Shown piece after piece: positions 46,501-51,879 of a stretch of DNA of 64,000 bases. The stretch is from Adiantum capillus-veneris. Taxonomy: Eukaryota; Streptophyta; Polypodiopsida; Polypodiales; Pteridaceae. Made by a program: the position numbers and the translations under genes. Each line of letters opens with the position of its first letter. The stretch's first letter is position 1. The notes beneath the pieces were generated by a model. The model was not told where the DNA came from and searched no databases. It worked only from the letters and a program-made list of their open reading frames with translations. The stretch covers positions 99,809,342 to 99,873,341 of the forward strand of contig CM043953.1 in the NCBI GenBank assembly GCA_014529385.2. Reading direction: 5' to 3'.

Positions 46501-46686
46501 ATTCCAGAGCTCTTTGATACTTGGACGCTTGCTTTTGGTTTTAAACCTCTGGATTCATCCCTTAAGTTCTCTCTCAAAGACATAAGCATGATGGTATTTC
46601 CTGGAACCGAGTTGCTGCAGAAGCCTCTATTACCAAGTCCAATGGAGGATTCATCACTTATGCAAGAAGCATGTGCCGAATCATGA
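13973..46686 (+). CDS. IDM1-like: IDM1/ROS4-like PHD-finger GNAT histone acetyltransferase (spliced, 10 proposed exons)
   Basis: Proposed exons: 13973-14056, 14167-14718, 14783-14933, 15021-19072, 19165-19285, 19412-19485, 45678-45916, 46094-46180, 46256-46355 and 46459-46686. They sum to 5688 nt (1895 codons plus stop), and all phases agree. Domains in order: Agenet-like (about residues 20-210), long Ser/Cys-rich repeat linker, DUF7028-like module (about 1190-1240), TDBD (about 1475-1575), PHD finger 1 (about 1585-1630), second Cys/His-rich PHD, and a GNAT domain (about 1757-1895) with acetyl-CoA motif RRQGMC. Arabidopsis IDM1 binds histone H3, acetylates H3K18/K23 and directs ROS1-dependent DNA demethylation; a nuclear role of this kind is inferred here. 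The protein is longer than Arabidopsis IDM1 (about 1190 residues), mainly through the linker. Exons 4-10 are well supported. The exon 1/2 and 2/3 junctions are tentative. Confidence 0.88.
15021..19072 (+). CDS. IDM1-like exon 4: repeat linker, DUF7028-like module, TDBD, first half of PHD1
   Basis: This 4052-nt exon follows GTATTTGCAG and ends GGAT|GTGAGT. It begins with four degenerate copies of a 90-115-residue module (about 15121-16310). A basic region follows, then the DUF7028-like stretch [17 protein letters not shown]...[19 protein letters not shown] (about 17820-17945). The TDBD is next, with [33 protein letters not shown] and [10 protein letters not shown] (about 18665-18920). The exon closes with [24 protein letters not shown] (18988-19063), the first six ligands of a C4HC3 PHD finger. 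The order matches plant IDM1-like proteins. Confidence 0.92.
19165..19485 (+). CDS. IDM1-like exons 5-6: end of PHD1 and second PHD finger
   Basis: Exon 5 (19165-19285) begins [12 protein letters not shown], supplying the last Cys pair of PHD1, and continues with [11 protein letters not shown] and [10 protein letters not shown]. Exon 6 (19412-19485) joins in phase 1 to give [25 protein letters not shown] in short segments, ending CAA|GTAAG. Together they form the second, extended Cys/His-rich finger found just before the acetyltransferase in IDM1 relatives. Paired PHD fingers in this family read the histone H3 tail. The donor at 19486 opens the 26-kb intron. Confidence 0.9.
19696..20830 (-). 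repeat. LTR-like or promoter-like sequence, minus strand
   Basis: The reverse complement contains CCCTATATAGGGAGGGG (near 20200), a TATA-like motif followed by CT-rich leader sequence and then a frame with [20 protein letters not shown], resembling the LTR/leader/gag start of an unlisted retroelement. On the + strand, TGTCCCACATTGCTAGG at about 19697 resembles a common plant LTR start. I cannot define ends or duplications, so the assignment is tentative. Confidence 0.3.
21072..21301 (+). repeat. 5' LTR of the young non-autonomous copia
   Basis: 230 bp, TGTTGGGG...CCCTTCA. It contains a (CT)n tract of about 65 bp (21209-21273) that is short and interrupted in the 3' LTR, so the microsatellite expanded after insertion. 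Confidence 0.9.
22747..24582 (+). pseudogene. Copia Gag-protease-like-RT connector polyprotein, two in-frame TAG codons
   Basis: The frame starts MADFSFDF, meets TAG at 22771, continues [20 protein letters not shown] as copia Gag, meets TAG at 24199-24201, and ends SQPVGIG at 24582 in the same phase. Domains: Gag N-terminal half; CCHC zinc knuckle [14 protein letters not shown] (23133-23174); protease-like stretch [18 protein letters not shown] (about 23360) and [19 protein letters not shown]; a 200-residue Glu/Ser-rich spacer; then the connector with [17 protein letters not shown]. The protease motif is DSD instead of DSG, so activity is doubtful. Only amber codons break about 610 codons. 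They could be mutations or readthrough sites; I favour mutation. Confidence 0.75.
24662..24853 (+). repeat. 3' LTR of the young non-autonomous copia
   Basis: 192 bp, nearly identical to the LTR at 21072 apart from the missing CT expansion. It is preceded by the polypurine tract and followed by the AAGTA duplication. Confidence 0.9.
25594..26280 (+). repeat. 5' LTR of the Gag-protease gypsy unit
   Basis: 687 bp with TGTCA...TGACA ends. It contains the recurrent LTR motif ATACCGAAAGGGGCGCC (about 26119-26135) shortly after the last AT-rich block, followed by GGAATTCCGCC. A reverse-orientation solo LTR of the same family lies at 38442-39098. Confidence 0.85.
26507..27600 (+). pseudogene. Gypsy Gag, decayed
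   Basis: Fragments in order: [19 protein letters not shown] (26550), a proline-rich stretch, then [46 protein letters not shown] (26960-27100), typical of the retrotransposon Gag capsid domain, and a degraded zinc knuckle [18 protein letters not shown] (about 27540) in which the His ligand is replaced. Stops occur at 26701 and 26982 and in later frames. Confidence 0.7.
27750..28136. mobile_element. Small GTAC-rich palindromic insertion (MITE-like)
   Basis: Protein homology breaks after [10 protein letters not shown] (ending about 27752) and resumes at [13 protein letters not shown] (28140). The related element at 55498-55560 has the two halves joined, so about 385 bp were inserted here. Both ends are rich in GTAC and CCGTAC/GTACGG words in opposite orientation (CGTACGTACGTACGG on the left, CCGTACACTACGTACC on the right). 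Exact terminal repeats and a target duplication are not clear. Confidence 0.5.
28114..28506 (+). CDS. Gypsy aspartic protease domain
   Basis: The frame reads [20 protein letters not shown], then [42 protein letters not shown] and [10 protein letters not shown]. This is the retropepsin-like fold of chromovirus polyproteins: the FFDPG catalytic loop (DPG instead of DSG or DTG, shared with 55550) and the DVLLGMPW segment. The real domain starts at about 28137; the first residues come from the inserted element. It ends at a stop at 28504-28506 without continuing into RT. Confidence 0.75.
   Translation: MPYTTYLSKVNSFKVLIFFDPGVVENFIHPKFLKQMDFDYDPEGGKIEAKLANGKAQKVVPLIGALPVTVQAYHGKTNFHIMKLGNCDVLLGMPWHDKNDATLEIENCIITVMQDKLVVLKVCLFEQKLE
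28507..29350. repeat. Non-coding tail of the gypsy unit with two repeat types
   Basis: Four spaced copies of a 40-bp motif, CTCATGGCTCGGACCT then GGTTATTTGCGGGGGGAGT, lie at about 28708-28755, 28775-28815, 28905-28945 and 28965-29005. Two tandem copies of a ~75-bp unit (CCTTAT..GGATGAGATGCTT...GAATGAGA) follow at 29092-29230. The tail ends in the polypurine tract of the 3' LTR. Confidence 0.75.
29351..29665 (+). repeat. Truncated 3' LTR of the Gag-protease gypsy unit
   Basis: It starts TGTCACAAATTGCTGACGTG and follows the 5' LTR (25594) for about 315 bp, then stops matching near TGACAATTG. The next 20 bp lead into gypsy RT sequence, so the right half of this LTR was lost at a recombination or deletion junction. 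Confidence 0.8.
30086..30990 (+). mobile_element. Solo LTR of the LTR-B family in gypsy RT (TSD CTTTT)
   Basis: 905 bp starting TGTCACGTGCG and ending CACTTGACA, with perfect TGTCA/TGACA ends, flanked by CTTTT at 30081-30085 and 30991-30995. It interrupts RT between FRTTF and the following GL...EFFVMPFG. It is the only complete copy of LTR-B in the window; the other is the fragment at 20831-25593. Confidence 0.9.
32007..32330 (+). repeat. Tandem duplication of a 162-bp segment within the gypsy integrase region
   Basis: Two copies (32007-32168 and 32169-32330), each starting GTTATTCTCTTAAAGAAGG and including CATAATCCACCTTTTTCAGG then CATCGTGGAATTGAGACT, differ at several positions. They cover the [12 protein letters not shown] zinc-binding part. 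A smaller 33-bp tandem duplication (TCTATTGTTTCA...GATGACA) lies at 32494-32559. Confidence 0.9.
34015..34530 (+). repeat. 3' LTR of the chromovirus pol unit, with a 24-bp minisatellite
   Basis: It starts TGTCACAAATCAACCC after a polypurine tract (AACAGGGGGTA). About five tandem 24-bp units (GGACAAATGAAAAGCC then AAAGGTC) occupy 34073-34190. A variant of the recurrent LTR motif, GAAATACCCTTCGGGGGCCC, follows at 34382, then a (CT)n tract (34458-34508). The right end is uncertain because minus-strand copia sequence begins near 34568. Confidence 0.75.
34568..36158 (-). pseudogene. Ty1/copia RT and partial RNase H
   Basis: Minus-strand reading from 36158: a linker with [74 protein letters not shown] (RT, 35500-35770); [19 protein letters not shown] (35340); [16 protein letters not shown] (YVDN for YVDD, about 35200); then RNase H pieces [38 protein letters not shown] and [15 protein letters not shown] (34570-34760). 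Both ends are cut: RNase H stops mid-domain, and gag, protease and integrase are absent. The second Asp of the catalytic box is Asn, so RT would be inactive even if expressed. Confidence 0.85.
36159..38305 (+). repeat. Gypsy LTR interrupted by a solo LTR
   Basis: The first half (36159-36681) starts TGTCACAAAGTGATGACATGG, related to the LTR at 25594, and reaches GAGAAGGGGCGCCAG. The second half (38165-38305) resumes with TGGAACTCTGCCGTGCCGTG and a CT tract, and ends just before the primer site TGGTATTAGAGC (38307-38318). Gag follows. The two halves add up to about 660 bp, close to the 687 bp of the related LTR. Confidence 0.8.
36682..38159 (+). mobile_element. Solo LTR related to the chromovirus at 51880 (TSD GCCAG)
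   Basis: 1478 bp starting TGTCACCAGCG and ending GGTTACA, flanked by GCCAG at 36677-36681 and 38160-38164. The middle (AGCATCTCCTAAAATT, GCGTCATTACGTGCAG) and end (AAGTCTACCGCCC) match the 51880 and 59007 LTRs at lower identity. It carries its own copy of the recurrent motif (37960). Confidence 0.88.
38367..39490 (+). pseudogene. Gypsy Gag N-terminal fragment, split by a solo LTR
   Basis: The frame [20 protein letters not shown]...NRE is interrupted at 38442-39098 and resumes [19 protein letters not shown], with stops at several places, to YPGYLGRES near 39490. It is homologous to the Gag start at 40700-41080, which has [13 protein letters not shown] and FRGYLGRQS. Homology ends at about 39490. 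Confidence 0.7.
38442..39098 (-). mobile_element. Solo LTR, reverse orientation, 25594 family (TSD GAGAA)
   Basis: 657 bp. Its reverse complement matches the LTR at 25594-26280 from start (TG(A/T)CAAATTG-like end at 39098) to finish (CCCGTCTTGTGACA end at 38442). It is flanked by GAGAA at 38437-38441 and 39099-39103. It splits a gypsy Gag frame that reads continuously when the insert is removed. Confidence 0.88.
39491..40182. other. Intron sequence without recognised features
   Basis: A/T-rich sequence with a short internal repetition (CCACTTGTCCTTC and CCTCTTGTCCTTC, 39500-39565). No LTR ends or protein motifs are visible. It may be old intron sequence or a decayed insertion. Confidence 0.5.
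40183..40690 (+). repeat. 5' LTR (3'-deleted) of a gypsy element
   Basis: It starts TATCACAAACTGGTGATGTGG (TG changed to TA), includes the recurrent motif at about 40646-40662 (ATACCGAAAGGGGCGCC, then GGGGCCAAGC), and then runs directly into Gag. The LTR end, primer site and Gag start found in relatives are deleted near 40690. Confidence 0.7.
40691..42460 (+). pseudogene. Gypsy Gag and start of protease
   Basis: Readable order: [20 protein letters not shown] (40712), [16 protein letters not shown] at 40880, a Ser/Lys-rich region (41130-41330), [20 protein letters not shown] and [20 protein letters not shown] (capsid, 41420-41540), TAG at 41657, [56 protein letters not shown] at 42017, and a complete zinc knuckle [14 protein letters not shown] (42088-42130). 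The protease loop [14 protein letters not shown] (about 42316) follows, then homology stops near 42460 at a junction with copia sequence. Three single TAG codons in one phase are the main damage. Confidence 0.8.
42461..44428 (+). pseudogene. Ty1/copia integrase end, RT and RNase H
   Basis: It begins inside the integrase C-terminal region ([30 protein letters not shown], 42470-42590). RT (42788-43450) shows [69 protein letters not shown] and [15 protein letters not shown]. After a stop come [20 protein letters not shown], with YVND for YVDD, and MKDLG. Then [27 protein letters not shown], RNase [40 protein letters not shown], and the end [16 protein letters not shown]...[10 protein letters not shown] at 44428. 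Damage is limited to about four stops or shifts. The 5' half of the element is missing. Confidence 0.88.
44500..44865 (+). repeat. 3' LTR of the copia pol fragment
   Basis: 366 bp starting TGTTGGGTTAAAGGCC directly after the polypurine tract AAGTGGGAGGT and ending ATTTCAACA. The TGTTG...CAACA ends are inverted. No partner LTR is in the window, consistent with 5' truncation of the element. Confidence 0.75.
44866..45677. other. Right-hand end of the large intron
   Basis: No transposon proteins seen. A short hairpin-forming palindrome (AGTTAATGT...ACATTAACT) lies near 45051-45076. This stretch, ending in the CTTCACAG acceptor, is probably close to original intron sequence. Confidence 0.5.
45678..46686 (+). 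CDS. IDM1-like exons 7-10: GNAT acetyltransferase
   Basis: Exon 7 (45678-45916): [39 protein letters not shown] and [18 protein letters not shown]. Exon 8 (46094-46180): [20 protein letters not shown] and IISVATI. Exon 9 (46256-46355): [20 protein letters not shown] and [13 protein letters not shown], with the acetyl-CoA-binding R-x-x-G-x-C signature. Exon 10 (46459-46686): [45 protein letters not shown] and stop. Phases 2, 2, 0 agree at each junction. Small introns have GTATTT/ACAG, GTAATT/ACAG and GTGAGT/ACAG ends. This is the family's usual C-terminal acyltransferase. Confidence 0.93.
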
Positions 46687-47480
46687 CGTCATGAGGCCAT
46701 GAGATGCGTTTCATTGGTTTAAGAAACACACACAGGACAGTTGCAAGGTGTTGTTGGATGGAAAAAGTTGTCAAGGGCCTTTGATTCTTGCCGTAAGATG
46801 AGTGGCATAGCTTGAAGACTTCTGCAATCTGCAGGTTTCCAGAAATATAGATTTAATCTTTGCAAGTCATTGTGAAGAACTCAAAATGAGTTCTACAGCT
46901 TGTGGCGAATGTGGAAGAGGTGCAATGTGCTTGCACCCACCACATACGTGGACCTAGCACATTAGAATGTGGATAAGAAGAGAATTGACAAGTGCAAATG
47001 CTCTCGGCATGTCTACTATGAGCCACTGAGGACTTTCAAGAAGTTTGCCGGCTATGTTGTTTGCTTTGATGTACCAGATGACATTATGAAAGAGACTTTT
47101 ACCCAAAACACAAAAAGAGAAGTGCTATGCTTTGGACACGGTACTGGAGGAATAATTCCTTTGGACAAGGTGAGAGTTTTGTTGGTTCAGTGCTTGTTTG
47201 AAGGCGCATTGGACCTTGGAATGAGGTATTCCTTAAATCATACGTTTGAAGAATTCGACCAGCTAAAGATCTGGAAGACTTTTTGGGGACAATGGGGGGC
47301 AAGCAGGAATGTCGAGCTTCACCCTAACCTCATATTGTCCTCGCTGCTGCTGGCTTCGCAAGAAGCCATGTATCCATACTGAGCTTGAGAGACATACATT
47401 CTTTTACCTCTGAAGTTGGGGTCCTTTTTTGGAAGCCTTGTAACTTTATATAATGCAATCTATTAATGTGGAGGTTTCAT
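46687..47480 (+). other. Probable 3' UTR of the IDM1-like gene
   Basis: The stop at 46684-46686 is followed by about 790 bp free of transposon motifs, ending in a TTTATATAATGCAATCTATTAATG stretch (near 47445) that could serve as a plant near-upstream polyadenylation region. An open frame inside it is listed separately. Confidence 0.4.
46966..47382 (+). CDS. Unrecognised 138-codon frame downstream of the IDM1-like gene
   Basis: The frame is open from the TAG at 46963-46965 to a stop at 47380-47382 and has natural composition: CKCSRHVYYEPLRTFKKF, GYVVCFDVPDDIM, VLCFGHGTGGIIPLDKV, LFEGALDLGMRYSL and EFDQLKIWKTFWGQW. It begins GTG, not ATG; the first in-frame ATG is about 40 codons in. An AG acceptor-like site (CATTAG|AATG) lies at its start, so it may be an exon of another transcript or an alternative last exon. 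I do not recognise the family. Confidence 0.35.
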   Translation, partial: NVDKKRIDKCKCSRHVYYEPLRTFKKFAGYVVCFDVPDDIMKETFTQNTKREVLCFGHGTGGIIPLDKVRVLLVQCLFEGALDLGMRYSLNHTFEEFDQLKIWKTFWGQWGASRNVELHPNLILSSLLLASQEAMYPY

Positions 47481-48028
47481 TTGTGTACTTGTAACTACTT
47501 GTTCTCTCCCATGTCGCTTCATACCTTTTACATGCTTTGACCTCGTGCCTGGACTTCTTCTTTTCATGCCATCTCCTTGCTAAATTGTAGTATAACAAGT
47601 ATAGCAAGTCTATAACTCTTCATCGTGGTAGGAAAAGATTTATCCAAATGCTCTTAGGCTCTCAAATTTGGTAGGGAACTATTTCCCTTTAATTAGGCTC
47701 TCAAATTTGGATAAGAGGGAACTATTTCCCTTTAATTTTACGTAAAATAGTAAGGTTTATACAAATGTTATTAGTTCTCTTCCTAAACTCAAAATGAGAA
47801 GGATTTGAAACCAGATGAATAAATTGATTCTCCCTTGCCTTGATACTACACTCACAAGCAATTGCATATCAAATACAACCTAACACGGCCTTTTGAGGAT
47901 GTAGAGGATCAATAAGTCCTAAAGCACGAGGGACTAATTGTAGCCTAGCACATCCATGCCAATGGATGTTGCCCAATATACCTTGCACTAGCTACGGCTT
48001 GAGGTAGACACAAAAATGCAGCAAAGAT
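47481..48028. other. Intergenic stretch with one direct repeat
   Basis: GCTCTCAAATTTGG, then GGGAACTATTTCCCTTTAAT occurs twice (about 47657-47693 and 47697-47740). No genes seen. The last five bases (AAGAT, 48024-48028) are the left target-site duplication of the following element. Confidence 0.6.
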
Positions 48029-48210
48029 TGTGGGGAGGAATCCCCCCCGTGCGCGTGGGTGTAGGAAGAGGCAAGGAGCAACTATTTTGGGGAAACACAA
48101 CACCAAGAAGGAGCCTCTTGTGTGTGTCTCTTTATTACTTTTGTATTAAGAGAAATAAAGGGTAAATGAGTTAGAGATGGACGGTCGGTCAGTTGGTGTG
48201 AACCCTAATA
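48029..48210 (-). repeat. 3' LTR of the outer copia element
   Basis: About 182 bp (reverse complement starts TATTAGGGTTCACACC and ends CCCCACA). It shares AAGAAGGAGCCTCTTGTGTG then TGTCTCTTTATTACTTTTGT and GAGTTAGAGATGG with 62778-62964. Its terminal TG is changed to TA. Confidence 0.85.
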
Positions 48211-48302
48211 ATCTTCCACTTGAAGGTTAATCTGGTTCAAGGGGCTCTTAAGTGTAAGGGTTAATATGCACAACTATATAAGTGTGAAGCATGACCATAT
48301 CT

Positions 48303-48443
48303 TCACTCTATGTCCATCATTTTTATGCAATGTGCAAACTGCTTTGAAGATAAGCTCTTTGTCAGAGCATCTATTGGGTTCTTATATGTGTGGACTTTGG
48401 CTAACTCAATGTGTTTGCTAACCAAATTATCTCGTATCACATG
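48303..48443 (-). pseudogene. RNase H C-terminal tail of the outer copia element
   Basis: Minus-strand frame HVIRDNLVSKHIELAKVHTY, then KNPIDALTKSLSSKQFAHCI and KMMDIE before the stop at 48303. It is the detached end of the RNase H whose body lies at 61180-61563. Confidence 0.85.
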
Positions 48444-48590
48444 TGTTTGAGGTAAAGACGTTGCGTCTTTGTCCGAAGTCGAACGTTCGGTCTCCGGTCG
48501 TTCCTCCACCGTGTGTACGTTCCTTTGTTCATTATATATTTATGAATAAAGAGCTCCTCACATATTACTATCGGAGCTGCTCTGTGAGCA
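48444..48590 (+). repeat. 5' LTR (at least its first part) of the second-level element
   Basis: TGTTTGAGGTAAAGACG to about 48590 matches 60962-61080 in order (TTCGGTC, CCACCGTGTGTACG, TTCATTATATAT, GAGCTCCT). The right boundary is unclear because similarity fades after the GAGCTGCTC segment; a later insertion or divergence may explain this. Confidence 0.65.
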
Positions 48591-50099
48591 CTCGAAGGAG
48601 ATCGAACGAGATCTCGACTAACCCACGCGTGCAACTCTCCCCAATCGAGGAGGAAACAAGAGAGCTTGGAAGCTCTGCACAGGAAATCGGCAATCTCAGT
48701 AGAGGCAGTAGGGGAATCTTTGGGGGAGTCTTGAGAGCTTTTAAGCCCTGCACGAATCGGGCTGCAGGTCGAGTAGGAGACTGCAGGAAGTCGAGGTCAA
48801 GGGAGAAAATTGGAGAGCAATTGAGGCAATCTGCAATCGGGGCTTGCAAACGGAAAACCAGTAGGTTATCGAGCACAGAATTGGAGTCAAAGCAAGGACA
48901 TTTGAAGCAATTGGAGACTAGCAATGTTGAAAGGTAAGCCGAGTACACGACAACAGACATGAATCAGGGCATCGAATAGAGAAATTCGGGCAGCAGCAGG
49001 CTTCGACAGAGAGAACTGTGCATAGCATTGGAGAAGCTAAAGGACTTGTGAGCAAGCAAGGACTTTGCAGGGCTGAGCAGACTCGGGCAACCAATTGGGG
49101 GTTGCAATTAAGCAAAGGCCTGCAGTGTAATTGCTGCAAGGCAAGCAAAGCCTTGCAGCAAAGGAGGGGAATTAAAGCAGCCAAGGCACAATCGGGCTGT
49201 CAATAGCGGGGAGCAACCAAAGAGCAAGAGACAGTGGAATCAAGGGTATGCAGCGCTAGCGAGTGCAGTCGTCCTCATTCGTCAGACTGTCGCAGCTTCT
49301 GCAGGCCATTTCGACACATTGCAAAAAAATCAAATTCTTTAAAAATTCACCACACACACTATTGTGTGCAAGCAGCCGCTCCCACAAGAACTGTCTGCTC
49401 GTGTACCCGACAAGCTGGCCCCCCGTTCACACACATCCGAGAAAGAGTGTGAGAGAGAGATAGCTCTTCTCAGCAAGGGAATGAGAGAGTACGAGTGAAA
49501 GAGAGCGAGTGTGAGGAAGCTTGAGTTGTATGAGAGAGAGACGACAGTGTGTTCGGCCATATGGGCGAGTAAGCCCGAGTACTCACCAGCATCCGCCCGA
49601 CTCCTTGCTGCGGCTTAGCCTCGGCTTCGAGCATAGGCAGCTTCTTCTCGGCATCGGTTTTGACACTGATTAGAAGGCTATTCGGCTAGCGTGCTTTCGC
49701 TCGGCAGTGGGAGAGGTGACATCAAGCGTTTTTCCGGCTTCGAGCACAAGTGGCCACAACATTAGCGCTTCCGTCCGGCGGTGGAAGACGGTATCGAAGA
49801 CATTCTCCTCGGCTTCGACATAGCGAGAGCGGCAGGGGTCCCCTCGGGCGTATCTTCCCCATTGGCTTCCCTCCCACGCTCATTCCGGAGCAGTTTTGGC
49901 TCCGACGCACATCCTCGGCACCCCGACATCCCGACCTCGACAACATGAGATGATAGAGCGAGAGAAACATCGGCTCTTCTCTAGCTCCATCCGTAGCATC
50001 TCGGCTCCGGCGTACTCCACGGTGTTTCGGCTTCGACGATTCTCTAGTTTCCGGCTTCGACGACACACATATGACACATAAGACTCTGATGGCCCATTC
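48591..50099. other. Unassigned leader or insertion in the second-level element
   Basis: The sequence is rich in GCAG, GAG and CGGCTTCGAC words. CGGCTTCG-type words recur many times at 49620-50060, giving several long but unconvincing frames on both strands. No domain is recognised. It may be a long structured leader, as in the related element at 21302-22746, or an additional insertion. Confidence 0.45.
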
Positions 50100-51879
50100 C
50101 AGAGCAGATTTTTTCCTCGAGCGCGCTCAACACTTGGCAGGTGTTTTTAATCGACGAGTTTATCGATCGATGAGATAGTGTATGCCAGTTTCCCAGCAGT
50201 TTTGCTCATAAGTTGCACAATCTTTCTAGTGTGGATTATGCAGCACATGTAATGCTCATGTATGATTGTGTGGAGCGTTTCAAAGAGTTCTTTTGGCACG
50301 GTCTTGTGCAGTTTCATGCTATGTACGCATTTTTCGATACAACTTAAGCTTGGTATTGCTCGCTAATAGTAGGTTTGCAGGTTTACATGTGTTTTTTGGA
50401 CAGGTATACGTCCATAGAGTCACTTCGTCAGCAGCCAGTGAGCTGTTTAGCCAAGGCTTTGACAGTGCTATGCATGTGCCATTTGTGGATCTGTTTGCTG
50501 AGACATTGAGTGTCTATTTTAGGTGCAGTTTTTTGGTGAGATTTTTTGAGATTTTGCTCAAAATACAAAGAAAATTTTGTCCATTTGTCCCTAGATTCTC
50601 GTTATGGTTTATGCATATTCGGAGTTTACTCTCTGATGGATTAGTGGTCGAGTTCAATCCCACTCGCAGTTATCTGTAATTTTTTGGCTTGCGGTTTGCG
50701 TTGAGTTTTGGCTCATTTTGCAAAGGAAACTCTGTTCGTTTTTCCTTGTCTTCTCGCCATAAAAGTTTGTAGTGTTATGCCATCTTGTACAGTAGTCGAT
50801 ATATTCCCACTTTGACAATGATCGAGTGTTTGCTCTCATTTTGATAGGTTTTTTCAGTTTCGACACAGTTTGATGTTCTTGTACCTGTTCTTGCAGGAGT
50901 GAGGATTGCATATGCTTGTATGGCTACATATATACAGTCACACGCTTCACAAATTTTTGCAGACTTTTACAGACAGTTTCTCTTTTGGGATGTGCTTTGA
51001 GCTACTTTTCTCTCTACTTGCGTATATGGTTATGCACTTTACGCTCAGTTGAGCTATTTGTCCCAGTGTATGCTTATAGATAGAAGATTGTGGAGCTCTT
51101 TTATGCATATGTGAGCATCAAATTGGTCATGGTTTTCATGATTGTGTAGTGATTGAGTGATCTCCTACTTTGTTGCCATTTTGACATTCACTTATGGCAG
51201 CAGACACGTGTGATAGTGAGAGATGACGATCTCGTTTTTGTCGATACGTACAATGTTGGCATTGTGGTCACACATGACACATTAGGCGCCGTTGTTTCAT
51301 ACGTATGAGACAACAACGAAATGTATGCGAGATGCAGATACGGCTTTGGCACATGTAAAAGAGGAAGTTCAAGTGGTAGTCTATGCCAGTGACGATGATG
51401 TCATCTTGCCTCGAGTGTACCTCTTGCAGATACGTCTATGGATATCACACTTTCTTCACAGTGGTTACTAAATAGCGACGTTGCTTTCCACGTCACACCA
51501 TGTCATAGAGGGTATAGGAGATGTTTGTTTGTCTTTACCATTGGTGCGTCATATATGCTACGACATGTACCCTATGTTCCTCAGCTAAGACATAGCTTGA
51601 TCTCAGTGAGACAATTAGCAAATTTGGTTGTCAGACACTTCTTAGAGAGGAGTTTTTCCATATGCATTACGGTTCATTAGTGATTGCCAGAGGAGCCCGT
51701 AATTATTCTGGTATAGCCTATGCATGTGTCTGAGGTTTGAGACGGGGTAGTCTCGGTTTTGTTGCTGGGATGCTTTGAGTGATAGAGGAGATGTGTCTCC
51801 TTGGCGGGTGAGCTCCACCATGCTCACGAGACAGAGCATTTAGCTGTGTAGGATGTGCCAGTAGACTCTGTAGAGACAA
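50100..51879 (+). pseudogene. Leader, zinc knuckle and protease remnant of the second-level element
   Basis: 50570-50820 resembles the leader at 22080-22190 (TTCTCGCCATA, GAGTTTACTC, CCCACTTTGACA). MAADTCDSE-like sequence at 51196 precedes a knuckle CWHCGHT then a stop and HIRRRCF. The protease remnant reads WLLNSDVAFHVTPC then MLRHVPYVPQLRHSLISVRQ (51440-51620). The catalytic DSG is NSD here. The spacer from 51780 matches 2400-2480 in reverse complement. Confidence 0.7.

Noticed and set aside
13973-46686. Two separate genes (PHD protein and acetyltransferase)
   Set aside because: The order PHD-PHD-GNAT is that of single IDM1-like proteins, and the intron ends and phases agree.
48443-48937. 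164-codon + frame
   Set aside because: Starts inside the 5' LTR of the second-level element and has no domain.
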